A stretch of DNA of 64,000 nucleotides from Caldicellulosiruptor saccharolyticus DSM 8903. Lineage in GTDB: Bacteria; Bacillota; Thermoanaerobacteria; Caldicellulosiruptorales; Caldicellulosiruptoraceae. The stretch spans positions 785,501-849,500 of the forward strand of contig NC_009437.1 of the NCBI RefSeq assembly GCF_000016545.1, given 5' to 3'. Positions within the stretch are counted from its first letter, which is position 1, and the number at the start of each line of letters is the position of its first letter. The translations under genes were made by a program, and so were the position numbers. The notes beneath the pieces are model-generated. The model had not been told where the DNA came from, searched no databases, and saw only the letters and a list, made by a program, of their open reading frames with translations. Shown here one piece after another: positions 53,383 to 61,749 of the stretch.

Positions 53383-53485
53383 GAAAATAATTCCATTTAT
53401 GAAGACTCAAAATTTACATCTTGCAAAATTTTAATTCATCTCTTAAAATATACTCTTGCCTACCTTAAAGTTTTGCAATATGCTA

Positions 53486-53514
53486 TTGCCAAAAATGCAA
53501 AAGTAGAATATAAT
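53486..53514 (+). promoter_or_regulatory. Sigma-A promoter of the second Re-citrate-synthase-like gene
   Basis: TTGCCA (53486-53491) and TATAAT (53509-53514) are 17 bases apart, about 50 bases before the ATG at 53566. Confidence 0.7.
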
Positions 53515-53530
53515 ATATCTCATAAACAAA

Positions 53531-53550
53531 ATTGTATACATATATACAAT
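53531..53550. promoter_or_regulatory. 20-bp inverted repeat in the leader of the second Re-citrate-synthase-like gene
   Basis: ATTGTATACATATATACAAT has 8-bp complementary arms around CATA. Its left part, TTGTATACAT, matches the TTGTATACAA core at the aconitase promoter in 9 of 10 bases. It lies between the promoter and the ribosome site and is a candidate operator for the GntR protein encoded at 60949. Confidence 0.6.
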
Positions 53551-53565
53551 GTGGAGGGTAAGTTT

Positions 53566-54963
53566 ATGGCGAAAGTAGAGTTTAACCCAAGAACAAATCT
53601 GATTGAGCAGGCAGCGTATAAATATACACTCCAAGATGTTCCAGAGCCAAACCTTTACAGAGATATTTTTCCATATACAGAAATTCCTAAGATAGCATTC
53701 AATCACAGGCATGTTCCTATGTTTGTGCCTGATGAGATATGGATAACAGATACAACTTTCAGAGATGGTCAACAAGCAAGATCACCTTATACAGTTGAGC
53801 AGATTGTGAGGCTTTATGACTATCTGCATGAGCTTGACAATGACTCTGGTGTCATCAGGCAGACAGAGTTTTTCCTGTACTCTAAAAAGGATAGAGAAGC
53901 AGTAATCAAATGTATGGAAAGAGGTTATCGCTATCCAGAGGTTACTTCATGGATTAGGGCACGAAAAGAAGATTTCCAGCTTGTAAAAGAAATGGGAATA
54001 AAAGAGACAGGTATACTTGTATCTTGCTCTGACTATCACATATTCAAAAAGCTCAATATGACAAGAAAACAGGCAATGGAGATGTACCTTTCAATTGTTG
54101 AGGCGGCGCTTGAAAATGGCATAATTCCGCGCTGCCACTTTGAAGATATTACAAGAGCAGACTTTTACGGTTTTGTTGTGCCGTTTGCAAATGAGCTCAT
54201 GAAACTTGCAAAACAGGCAAACATGCCGGTTAAAATCAGAGCATGTGATACACTCGGGCTTGGTGTTTCATACCCAGGGGTTGCACTGCCAAGAAGTGTT
54301 CAAGGCATAATTTATGGACTTAGACACTATGCAGAGGTTCCTTCTGAGTGGCTTGAGTGGCATGGTCACAACGACTTTTACAAGGCTGTTGTGAATTCAG
54401 GCACTGCATGGCTATATGGTGCGTCTGCTGTTAACTGCTCACTTTTGGGAATCGGCGAGCGAACAGGTAACACGCCTTTGGAGGCTATGGTAATTGAATA
54501 CGCTCAGCTTCGTGGTACAACAAAGAACATGAGGCTTGAGGTTATCACAGAGATTGCAGATTACTTTGAAAAAGAACTTGACTATGAGATTCCGCCACGA
54601 ACACCGTTTGTTGGTCGTGCATTTAACGCAACAAGGGCAGGAATTCACGCAGATGGTATTTTGAAAGATGAGGAGATTTACAACATCTTTGATACAAAAA
54701 AGATTTTAAACAGGCCAATTGTCATTGCAGTTGATGCACACTCAGGGCTTGCCGGTATTGCAGCATGGATTAACACCTACTTTAGGCTTGAGGGCGACCA
54801 GAGAATTGACAAGCGCGACCCGCGAGTGGCTAAAATAAAAGAGTGGGTTGACAAAGAGTACGAAAACGGTAGAACAACTGTTATTGGTGATGACGAGCTT
54901 GAAATGGTAGTGCGAGAGGTCATGCCAGAGTTATTTAAGATGCATGAGAGTAGGGTGAAGTAG
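53566..54963 (+). CDS. Re-citrate synthase-like enzyme (isopropylmalate/homocitrate synthase family), second copy
   Basis: The protein has about 465 residues and is closely similar to the copy at 32114-33472 through almost its whole length (for example TDTTFRDGQQARSPYTVEQI, CHFEDITRADFYGFV, EWHGHNDFYKAV, LLGIGERTGNTPLEAMV). No classical citrate synthase is in the window, and aconitase, isocitrate dehydrogenase and their GntR regulator lie about 3 kb downstream with a shared operator-like site. This supports citrate synthesis for the oxidative branch to 2-oxoglutarate. ATG 53566 follows GGAGGG; the frame to 53473 overlaps the promoter and is rejected. Confidence 0.85.
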   Translation: MAKVEFNPRTNLIEQAAYKYTLQDVPEPNLYRDIFPYTEIPKIAFNHRHVPMFVPDEIWITDTTFRDGQQARSPYTVEQIVRLYDYLHELDNDSGVIRQTEFFLYSKKDREAVIKCMERGYRYPEVTSWIRARKEDFQLVKEMGIKETGILVSCSDYHIFKKLNMTRKQAMEMYLSIVEAALENGIIPRCHFEDITRADFYGFVVPFANELMKLAKQANMPVKIRACDTLGLGVSYPGVALPRSVQGIIYGLRHYAEVPSEWLEWHGHNDFYKAVVNSGTAWLYGASAVNCSLLGIGERTGNTPLEAMVIEYAQLRGTTKNMRLEVITEIADYFEKELDYEIPPRTPFVGRAFNATRAGIHADGILKDEEIYNIFDTKKILNRPIVIAVDAHSGLAGIAAWINTYFRLEGDQRIDKRDPRVAKIKEWVDKEYENGRTTVIGDDELEMVVREVMPELFKMHESRVK

Positions 54964-55011
54964 AAAAGGGGTAATAGCTTTTTAGCATTTTTGTGAAATA
55001 AGAAACTGAAA

Positions 55012-55050
55012 ATAAATGGCCAGGGGTATCAAAACCCGTGGCCATTTTTG
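55012..55050 (+). terminator. Intrinsic terminator after the second Re-citrate-synthase-like gene
   Basis: ATGGCCA and TGGCCAT plus inner G-C pairs form a stable stem followed by TTTTTG. It ends the plus-strand gene before the minus-strand ABC genes. Confidence 0.8.
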
Positions 55051-55163
55051 TTGGGGTAAATCTTTGTCTTGGTGAGAGATCTAACTTTTCTCAAGGTCAA
55101 GGTATTTTTTTTTCATCTTATTTTTTACCGAAAATCTGAATACGGTTTTGTTTAGACTAAAAA

Positions 55164-56453
55164 TCATAAAAGAGAACTAATAACTGCCGCAATAATCTTA
55201 AATTGAAAAATATAAATTCCTAACTCAGCAACTGATGAAAGATTAAATTTGCTTTTATGACTTACTGACAAAAGGGCAAGGTAGTTTGTTAAAAGCAAGA
55301 CAAACAGTAAAAGAATTAATTTGTATTGGAAAGTACCGGATACAATCACAAAAAGAAAGTACAATAAAAAAGAAAAAATGCATACAAGCAAAGGCGTTAT
55401 GAATTTATAGGATGGTAGATTTTTAAAATAAAAAACATCTTTTTTTAAATCGTACTGGTTTGCAGGCAAAAATTTTATAAAAAAGATTACAAAAATCTGC
55501 AGAAGTAGGAAAATTATTTCTCTATACTGTCCAAAATATCTATAAGCAAAACCAAAAAACACAGCAATAATTAATGCCATTATTACCTGCGAAAGAGATG
55601 TTCTTTTGATAATGATTAAATCTTTATATATTGAAGCAAATATCTTTGGCATATACACTTCAAAGCTTTTTTGCAAACTTGGGGTGATTAAGCTATAAAG
55701 TCTCCAGCTATAATCAGTTAAATAATTAAAATTGCCATTTGCAAATCCGACTTTAATTTTATACATGATAGCGCCTAACTCTGTAATTTTTTTGCAATCC
55801 CAATGTTGATGCAAAAATATCAGAGGTACAAATAAAACTGCTACTAACCACTCAAGCCTATGTATGAAACCTAATATGGTTATAATGACAAATAAAAATT
55901 TAATGCTTTTCCTATTTTTACTAATATAAAATGATTTAAAGAATATTATAAACTCAGCACAAATTGAAGCAAAAAAGAATCTTTTTGTGAAACTGCATAG
56001 AAAAACAATCATCTCTTTATTTGTGAAAAAGTCAAAGAAATAGAGAGTAAAGAAATATACAATAAAGTAAAAAAGAGCCAATTTAATTATCTTATATATC
56101 ACTGACAGTAATACTCTAAACAAAAGCCAGTTTGTAGAATAATAAAAGATTTTGATACTTGGAGTTTGAGGACAGAGTGTACTTATTTTAGACGTCAAAG
56201 TTTTTAAGAAAAAGAAAGCTACCAAAACAAGCATTTGCAAAATGGCATTTGACTTTAAAATTATAAGAAATTTTTCAAATGCAAGAATTAAAACATATAA
56301 ATCTGTAGAAGGCAACACGAGTGGCAATGCTGCAAGTATAAAGATTGCTCCAAGTCCCGCAGGAAGATAATTTTTCATAAACTTTTTATATAGCTGAAAA
56401 GTATCCCTTACTTCTGCTTTGAGTATTGTAAATATCATCTTTTTAGGTTTCAT
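55164..56453 (-). CDS. Polytopic membrane protein, permease partner of an ABC ATPase
   Basis: The protein has 429 residues with about ten hydrophobic segments and short polar loops rich in Lys and Phe. It has no recognisable family motif. Its ATG overlaps the end of the ATPase gene by 4 bases (ATGA), so the two are translationally coupled and likely form one exporter. Resistance peptide or lantibiotic-type exporters have this layout, but the substrate is unknown. Confidence 0.75.
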   Translation of the reverse strand: MKPKKMIFTILKAEVRDTFQLYKKFMKNYLPAGLGAIFILAALPLVLPSTDLYVLILAFEKFLIILKSNAILQMLVLVAFFFLKTLTSKISTLCPQTPSIKIFYYSTNWLLFRVLLSVIYKIIKLALFYFIVYFFTLYFFDFFTNKEMIVFLCSFTKRFFFASICAEFIIFFKSFYISKNRKSIKFLFVIITILGFIHRLEWLVAVLFVPLIFLHQHWDCKKITELGAIMYKIKVGFANGNFNYLTDYSWRLYSLITPSLQKSFEVYMPKIFASIYKDLIIIKRTSLSQVIMALIIAVFFGFAYRYFGQYREIIFLLLQIFVIFFIKFLPANQYDLKKDVFYFKNLPSYKFITPLLVCIFSFLLYFLFVIVSGTFQYKLILLLFVLLLTNYLALLSVSHKSKFNLSSVAELGIYIFQFKIIAAVISSLL

Positions 56454-57091
56454 CCTTTCGCTAAAATAATGTTTCTGTCAACAAATTTTTCCAAATACTC
56501 ATTTTTTTGATGCGATGTCAAAATAATAGTTTTCCCACATTTTTTTAGTGTTTCTAATATCTCACAAAATGTCAAAATGGTTTTTGAGTCTAAATTAGCG
56601 AAAGGCTCATCTGCAATGTAAACATCAAATCTTTTCAAAAGACTTAGAGCTATCATAAACTTCTGTTTAGTTCCTTTAGAGAGCCAAGATGGAAAGAAGT
56701 TGTGATAGTCTTTTAAATCTAAAACGACAGAGATAGAGTCAATGAGTGACTGTGCTTCTTTTTTTGAATATCCATACGTTATTGCAACCAGCTTCATATG
56801 CTCTTTTACTGTAAGTGCTTCATAGTAAATAGGTTCATCTGGTAAAAAAGAAATTGGCAAATCCTTTAAATTCTCTTTTTTAAGGTCAACTCCTCTGAAA
56901 AGTACTTCTCCTTGGTAATCTATATCAAATTTTGATAGTATATTTAACAGGGTTGTCTTTCCAGTTCCATTTGGTCCTTCAATCAATACACACTCACCTT
57001 CAAATATCTCAAAAGACAACCTTTCAAATACAACCTTTTTTCCAAAAGATTTTGTCAGATTAAAAGATTTATATAGCATCCTTTTTTCCAT
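56450..57091 (-). CDS. ABC transporter ATP-binding protein
   Basis: The ATPase has about 213 residues. Walker A LIEGPNGTGKTTLLNIL is near 35-50, an altered signature LSKGTKQKFMIAL replaces LSGGQ near 132, Walker B VYIADEPFANLD is near 150, and the H-loop is TSHQKNE. ATG 57091 with AAGG upstream is preferred over TTG 57109. It is the first gene of a two-gene exporter unit with the permease at 55164. Confidence 0.9.
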   Translation of the reverse strand: MEKRMLYKSFNLTKSFGKKVVFERLSFEIFEGECVLIEGPNGTGKTTLLNILSKFDIDYQGEVLFRGVDLKKENLKDLPISFLPDEPIYYEALTVKEHMKLVAITYGYSKKEAQSLIDSISVVLDLKDYHNFFPSWLSKGTKQKFMIALSLLKRFDVYIADEPFANLDSKTILTFCEILETLKKCGKTIILTSHQKNEYLEKFVDRNIILAKG

Positions 57092-57300
57092 TTTTTCAGC
57101 CTTCTTCAAAGCAAAAAATCTATGTATTTAACTAATTCTGTTATTTCATTTCTTCTATATTATACCAAACAAAGATACGATTATCAAATATTTTTCACTT
57201 AAAGAGTGCAAATGTTTCAAAATATTACAATGATAATATTGACAAATAATAACTCTTGTGATAATGTAAAGAAAATTATAGATTTTTGGAGTGAAGGAAA

Positions 57301-57741
57301 ATGAAAAGGTCAAAGGTGTGGATTAGTTTAAGTTGTATAATATTGATTGGAATTGTGCTTTTTATAGTTTTAGAATGTGGAATTTGGAAAAGTAACAAAA
57401 ATAGCAGAGACACTGCTGAAATTGCAGCAGATTTTGTCAAGAAAAAAGGTTATGCTATAGAGGTGAATAGTGGATTTGAATATAAAATTGTTTTGCCCAA
57501 AAATCTTTCTCAATTTGAAAGGCATTCTAAAATAAAAAGGTTAATTAAAGTATTTGAGCTTGAGGCGTATAAAAGGAAAACTTTAACTATTTTCGGTTAT
57601 TGTGTCGAAAAAGATGGAAAAGACGCAGGCACTTATATTTTGTGTATAGACGGCAGTAAAATAATTGGCAGCTTTCTTGACGAAACTGAAAACGAAGAGT
57701 ACGTTACTCTTTTGAGAACAACATTTGGTATAAACCAATAG
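57301..57741 (+). CDS. Small membrane-anchored protein, possibly DUF4830-like
   Basis: The 146-residue protein has an N-terminal anchor (about 7-27). The outer domain starts AADFVKKKGYAIEV and ends with YILCIDGSKIIGSFLDET, which recalls DUF4830 domains (an anchored FVKxxGW...IIGG pattern), but the match is by eye only. GGAGTGAAGGAA lies before the ATG. It is a single gene between the divergent ABC unit and the aconitase operon. Confidence 0.65.
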   Translation: MKRSKVWISLSCIILIGIVLFIVLECGIWKSNKNSRDTAEIAADFVKKKGYAIEVNSGFEYKIVLPKNLSQFERHSKIKRLIKVFELEAYKRKTLTIFGYCVEKDGKDAGTYILCIDGSKIIGSFLDETENEEYVTLLRTTFGINQ

Positions 57742-57808
57742 AATTGGGATAGGGTTCAATAATAAAAACCGTTCGAGCAGAAAAGTTAATATGGTACTTT
57801 GTTTTCAT

Positions 57809-57839
57809 CTTGTATACAAGTATACTTTGATGATATAAT
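57809..57839 (+). promoter_or_regulatory. Aconitase operon promoter overlapping the palindrome CTTGTATACAAG
   Basis: CTTGTATACAAG (57809-57820) is a perfect 12-bp palindrome. TTGTAT inside it lies 18 bases before TATAAT (57834-57839), so a protein bound there would block RNA polymerase. The core TTGTATACAA resembles operators of FadR-type GntR regulators, and the GntR gene is third in this operon. Confidence 0.7.
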
Positions 57840-57890
57840 ATATAGGGTATCCCAAAACAAAATCAAGTTGGCAGGAGGTTTTAAAACACA

Positions 57891-59822
57891 ATGGGTTTGA
57901 GTGTTGCTCAGAAGATTATAAAAGAGCATTTAGTCAAAGGTGAAATGATACCCGGAAAAGAGATAGCTATCAGAATTGACCAGACCTTAACACAAGACTC
58001 AACAGGTACAATGGCATACCTTCAATTTGAAGCAATGGGAATTGACAGAGTAAAAACAAAAAGGTCTGTTGCATACATTGACCACAACACACTTCAAACA
58101 GGTCCAGAGAATGCAGATGATCATCTATACATACAGACGGTTGCTAAAAAGTATGGAATTTACTTCTCAAAACCTGGAAATGGAATCTGCCATCAAGTTC
58201 ATTTAGAACGATTTGCGGTACCAGGTCAAACTCTTTTGGGCTCGGATAGCCATACACCAACAGCTGGCGGAATAGGTATGCTTGCAATTGGGGCAGGCGG
58301 CTTGGATGTTGCGGTTGCAATGGGTGGTGGCGAGTACTATTTTATTATGCCAAAGATTGTAAAAGTGAATCTAAAAGGAAGACTTCAGCCTTGGGTTTCC
58401 GCAAAGGACATCATCTTAGAGCTTCTTTGCAGGCTTACTGTCAAAGGCGGAGTTGGCAAGATTTTTGAATACACAGGTGAAGGTGTAAAAACTTTGTCAA
58501 TTCCAGAGAGAGCAACAATCACCAACATGGGTGCAGAGCTTGGTGCAACAACATCAATCTTTCCATCTGATGAAATAACATATGAGTTTTTGAAAGCTCA
58601 AGGTCGCGAAAAAGACTTTGTTGAAATTTTACCAGACCCTGACGCTGTATATGATGAGGAGATTGAGATAGATTTGTCAAGCTTGGTGCCGCTCGCAGCA
58701 TGTCCACACAGCCCTGACAATGTTGTGCCTGTGAGTGAGCTAAAAGGTATAAAGGTTGACCAGGTTGCAATTGGAAGTTGTACAAACTCATCGTACAAAG
58801 ATCTTATGAAGGTTGCAAAGATTTTAGAAGGAAAGACAATTGCTGAGCATGTATCACTTGTTATATCACCAGGTTCAAAACAGGTTTTGAGCATGCTTTC
58901 ACAAAATGGAGCTTTAGCGTCTTTGGTTTCAGCTGGGGCGAGGATTTTAGAGTGTGCGTGTGGTCCATGTATTGGTATGGGTCAAGCACCAAGGACAAAT
59001 GGAATTTCACTCAGAACATTTAACAGAAACTTTGAAGGTCGAAGCGGAACACCTTCTGCAAAGGTTTATCTTGTATCACCTGAGACTGCTGCAGCATCAG
59101 CTATAACAGGCTACATCACAGATCCAAGGACCTTGGGCGATGAACCTCAGGTTGAGATGCCAAAAAGCTTTCTTATAAATGACAACTTGATAGTACCACC
59201 TGCTGAAAATCCAGATGAAGTTGAGGTTATACGAGGACCAAATATAAAGCCATTCCCACAAGGAAAGCCACTACCAGAGGTAGTAGTTGGCAAAGTTTTG
59301 GTAAAGCTTGGTGACAATATTACAACAGACCATATTATGCCGTCTAACGCAAAGCTTTTGCCATACAGGTCAAACATCCCATATTTGTCTGACTACTGTT
59401 TGACACCATGTGACCCGGATTTTCCAAAGAAAGCGCGCGAAAATGGTGGCGGTTTTATTGTTGGTGGAGTAAACTACGGTCAGGGCTCCTCAAGAGAGCA
59501 TGCAGCACTTGTTCCGCTTTATTTAGGAATTAAAGGGGTTTTAGCAAAGAGCTTTGCACGAATTCACATGGCAAATTTAATTAACAACGGAATTATTCCT
59601 ATGGTGTTTGAAAATCCGAACGATTATGATACAATTGAAGAGATGGATGAGCTAAAAATTGAAAATGCAAGAGATCAGATTGAGAAGAGTGATGTGCTGA
59701 TAATAGAAAATGTCACAAAGGGCTTGAAGTATAGAATGGTTTTGAATCTCACAGAAAGACAACGTCAGATGATTTTACATGGAGGTCTTTTGAACCTGAC
59801 AAAGGCAAAAGGGATGAACTAA
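57891..59822 (+). CDS. Aconitate hydratase
   Basis: This 643-residue enzyme isomerises citrate to isocitrate with a 4Fe-4S cluster. Cluster Cys are in IGSCTNSSYKD near residue 297 and ECACGPCIGMGQAP near 353. The C-terminal swivel domain has NYGQGSSREHAALVP. Length and order fit the short aconitase type that is related to LeuC plus LeuD fused. GGAGG precedes the ATG. It is followed by isocitrate dehydrogenase after 86 bases. Confidence 0.93.
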   Translation: MGLSVAQKIIKEHLVKGEMIPGKEIAIRIDQTLTQDSTGTMAYLQFEAMGIDRVKTKRSVAYIDHNTLQTGPENADDHLYIQTVAKKYGIYFSKPGNGICHQVHLERFAVPGQTLLGSDSHTPTAGGIGMLAIGAGGLDVAVAMGGGEYYFIMPKIVKVNLKGRLQPWVSAKDIILELLCRLTVKGGVGKIFEYTGEGVKTLSIPERATITNMGAELGATTSIFPSDEITYEFLKAQGREKDFVEILPDPDAVYDEEIEIDLSSLVPLAACPHSPDNVVPVSELKGIKVDQVAIGSCTNSSYKDLMKVAKILEGKTIAEHVSLVISPGSKQVLSMLSQNGALASLVSAGARILECACGPCIGMGQAPRTNGISLRTFNRNFEGRSGTPSAKVYLVSPETAAASAITGYITDPRTLGDEPQVEMPKSFLINDNLIVPPAENPDEVEVIRGPNIKPFPQGKPLPEVVVGKVLVKLGDNITTDHIMPSNAKLLPYRSNIPYLSDYCLTPCDPDFPKKARENGGGFIVGGVNYGQGSSREHAALVPLYLGIKGVLAKSFARIHMANLINNGIIPMVFENPNDYDTIEEMDELKIENARDQIEKSDVLIIENVTKGLKYRMVLNLTERQRQMILHGGLLNLTKAKGMN

Positions 59823-59908
59823 AAAGTATAGTAAATAGTAATTTTTAAGAAGAGGGGATACAAAGTCCCCTCTATATAATTAAAAATTTGCTTTGAGGAG
59901 GATGACAG

Positions 59909-60916
59909 ATGAGCTATACAATTACTCTTATACCTGGCGATGGAATAGGGCCTGAAGTGACAGATGCTGCAAGAAGAGTTTTGAATGCATCTGGTGTGAA
60001 AATTGAATGGGAAGTTGTTGAAGCAGGTGAAAAGGTTATGCAAGAGCATGGCACACCACTTCCAGACTATGTCCTTGAGAGTATAAAGAAAAATAAGGTT
60101 GCATTAAAAGGGCCAATTACAACACCTGTTGGGACAGGCTTTAGAAGTGTAAATGTTGCTCTTCGTCAAGCTCTAAATCTTTATGCAAATGTAAGACCAG
60201 TGAAGTCTTATGAAGGTGTTCCAGCAAGGTATACCAATGTAGATTTAATAATTGTCAGAGAGAACACAGAAGACCTTTATGCAGGCATTGAGTACATGGC
60301 AGGCGATGATGCAGCAGTTGGTGTTAAAATAATAACAAGAAAGGCAAGCGAGAGGATTGTAAGGTATGCTTTTGAGCTTGCAAGAAGAGAAAGAAGGAGA
60401 AAAGTTACAGCTGTTCACAAGGCAAACATCCAAAAGCTCACAGATGGCCTATTTTTGGATGTAGCAAGAAAGGTAGCTCAAGACTATCCTGATATAGAGT
60501 TTGAAGACATGATTGTCGATGCGATGAGCATGAAACTTGTTCAAAGTCCAGAAAACTATGATGTTTTAGTTATGCCAAACATGTATGGTGACATTCTTTC
60601 TGACTTGGCAGCAGGCTTGGTAGGGGGCTTAGGGATAGCACCAGGTGCTAACATTGGAGAGGATGGGGCAGTGTTTGAGCCAATTCATGGTTCTGCCCCA
60701 AAAAGAGCAGGACAGAACATGGCAAACCCGACCGCAACAATCCTCTCTGGTGTTATGATGCTGAGGTACTTAGGCGAGCTTGAAGCTGCTGACAGAGTTG
60801 AAAAGGCAGTGGCTAAAGTTATAAAAGAAGGGAAAGAGGTTACATATGACCTTGGCGGTTCAACTGGTACAAAAGAGTTTGCTGATGCTGTTATTCGTGA
60901 GATGGAAAGACTATAA
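59909..60916 (+). CDS. Isocitrate dehydrogenase, NAD-type short form
   Basis: The protein has 335 residues of the isocitrate/isopropylmalate dehydrogenase family. The substrate loop [18 protein letters not shown] and [14 protein letters not shown] favour isocitrate over isopropylmalate. The cofactor region [17 protein letters not shown] suggests NAD, but cofactor choice is not proven by eye. It makes 2-oxoglutarate for glutamate synthesis. GAGGAGG precedes the ATG. Its place between aconitase and a GntR regulator supports the assignment. Confidence 0.88.
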   Translation: MSYTITLIPGDGIGPEVTDAARRVLNASGVKIEWEVVEAGEKVMQEHGTPLPDYVLESIKKNKVALKGPITTPVGTGFRSVNVALRQALNLYANVRPVKSYEGVPARYTNVDLIIVRENTEDLYAGIEYMAGDDAAVGVKIITRKASERIVRYAFELARRERRRKVTAVHKANIQKLTDGLFLDVARKVAQDYPDIEFEDMIVDAMSMKLVQSPENYDVLVMPNMYGDILSDLAAGLVGGLGIAPGANIGEDGAVFEPIHGSAPKRAGQNMANPTATILSGVMMLRYLGELEAADRVEKAVAKVIKEGKEVTYDLGGSTGTKEFADAVIREMERL

Positions 60917-60948
60917 AAAATTAAATTCTTTTATGAAGGTGATTTTGG

Positions 60949-61644
60949 ATGGTTTACAATCATTCAGATGAGAGGGAAAGTAGATATTCACCACTTTATG
61001 AAAAAATATTTGAGATCATCAAAGAAAGGATTTTAATGGGTATTTTAAAACCGGGCGACCCTCTTGTTGAGGTAAAACTTGCAGAAGAGCTTGGTGTTTC
61101 ACGAACACCTATAAGAGAGGCCCTGCGCCAGCTTGAGCTTGAAGGGCTTGTGTATTCTATACCTCACAAAGGTGCGTTTGTTGCTGGTGTTACTGCTCAA
61201 GACATAGAGGACATATACACAATAAGGATGCTTTTAGATGGACTTGCTGCACGCTGGGCGGCCCAGAAGATTACAAAAGACGAAGAAGATGAGCTGACAG
61301 AGATAATTACGCTTATGGAGCTTTATACAAGAAAAAAAGATATTCCAAAGGTGATGAAAACAGACTCACAGTTTCATCAGCTTATTTACAAGGCCTCTAA
61401 AAGCAAACCGCTCGAGCATGTTTTGTCAACATTTCATAGCTATATTATAAGAGCAAGAGCAACGTCATTTGAAACACCCGGTAGGCTTGAAGAGGCTATG
61501 GAAGAGCACAAGCTCATATTTGAGGCAATTGTAAATAAAGACCCTGACAAGGCTGAGGAGTATATGAAGCTTCATGTAAAGAACGCAGCCAAAAACCTGA
61601 TTGAACAGAAAAAGATGGAAGAAAAGACTGTGGCAGGGAAGTAG
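60949..61644 (+). CDS. GntR-family regulator with FCD ligand domain
   Basis: The 231-residue protein has an N-terminal winged helix (VKLAEELGVSRTPIREALRQLELEGLVYSIPHKGAFV) and a helical FCD domain with metal-ligand candidates in KTDSQFHQLIYKAS and the later MKLHVKNA. FCD regulators bind organic acids such as citrate or lactate, so citrate or isocitrate is a reasonable ligand. It lies 32 bases after the dehydrogenase gene and is probably co-transcribed. TTGTATACAA sites at 57810 and 53532 are likely targets. Confidence 0.92.
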   Translation: MVYNHSDERESRYSPLYEKIFEIIKERILMGILKPGDPLVEVKLAEELGVSRTPIREALRQLELEGLVYSIPHKGAFVAGVTAQDIEDIYTIRMLLDGLAARWAAQKITKDEEDELTEIITLMELYTRKKDIPKVMKTDSQFHQLIYKASKSKPLEHVLSTFHSYIIRARATSFETPGRLEEAMEEHKLIFEAIVNKDPDKAEEYMKLHVKNAAKNLIEQKKMEEKTVAGK

Positions 61645-61668
61645 GGACTCTTCCCTGCTATTTTTTTT
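61632..61668 (+). terminator. Intrinsic terminator of the aconitase-IDH-GntR operon
   Basis: GCAGGGAAG and CTTCCCTGC flank a short loop and are followed by TATTTTTTTT. The left arm overlaps the gntR stop codon. Confidence 0.85.
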
Positions 61669-61749
61669 GAGGTATCATCCTCTTCTGAAGAGGGAAAAAT
61701 ACTGAATATAGAAATTAATGTAAAAAAGGAGAAAAGATTTTTAAAACCT

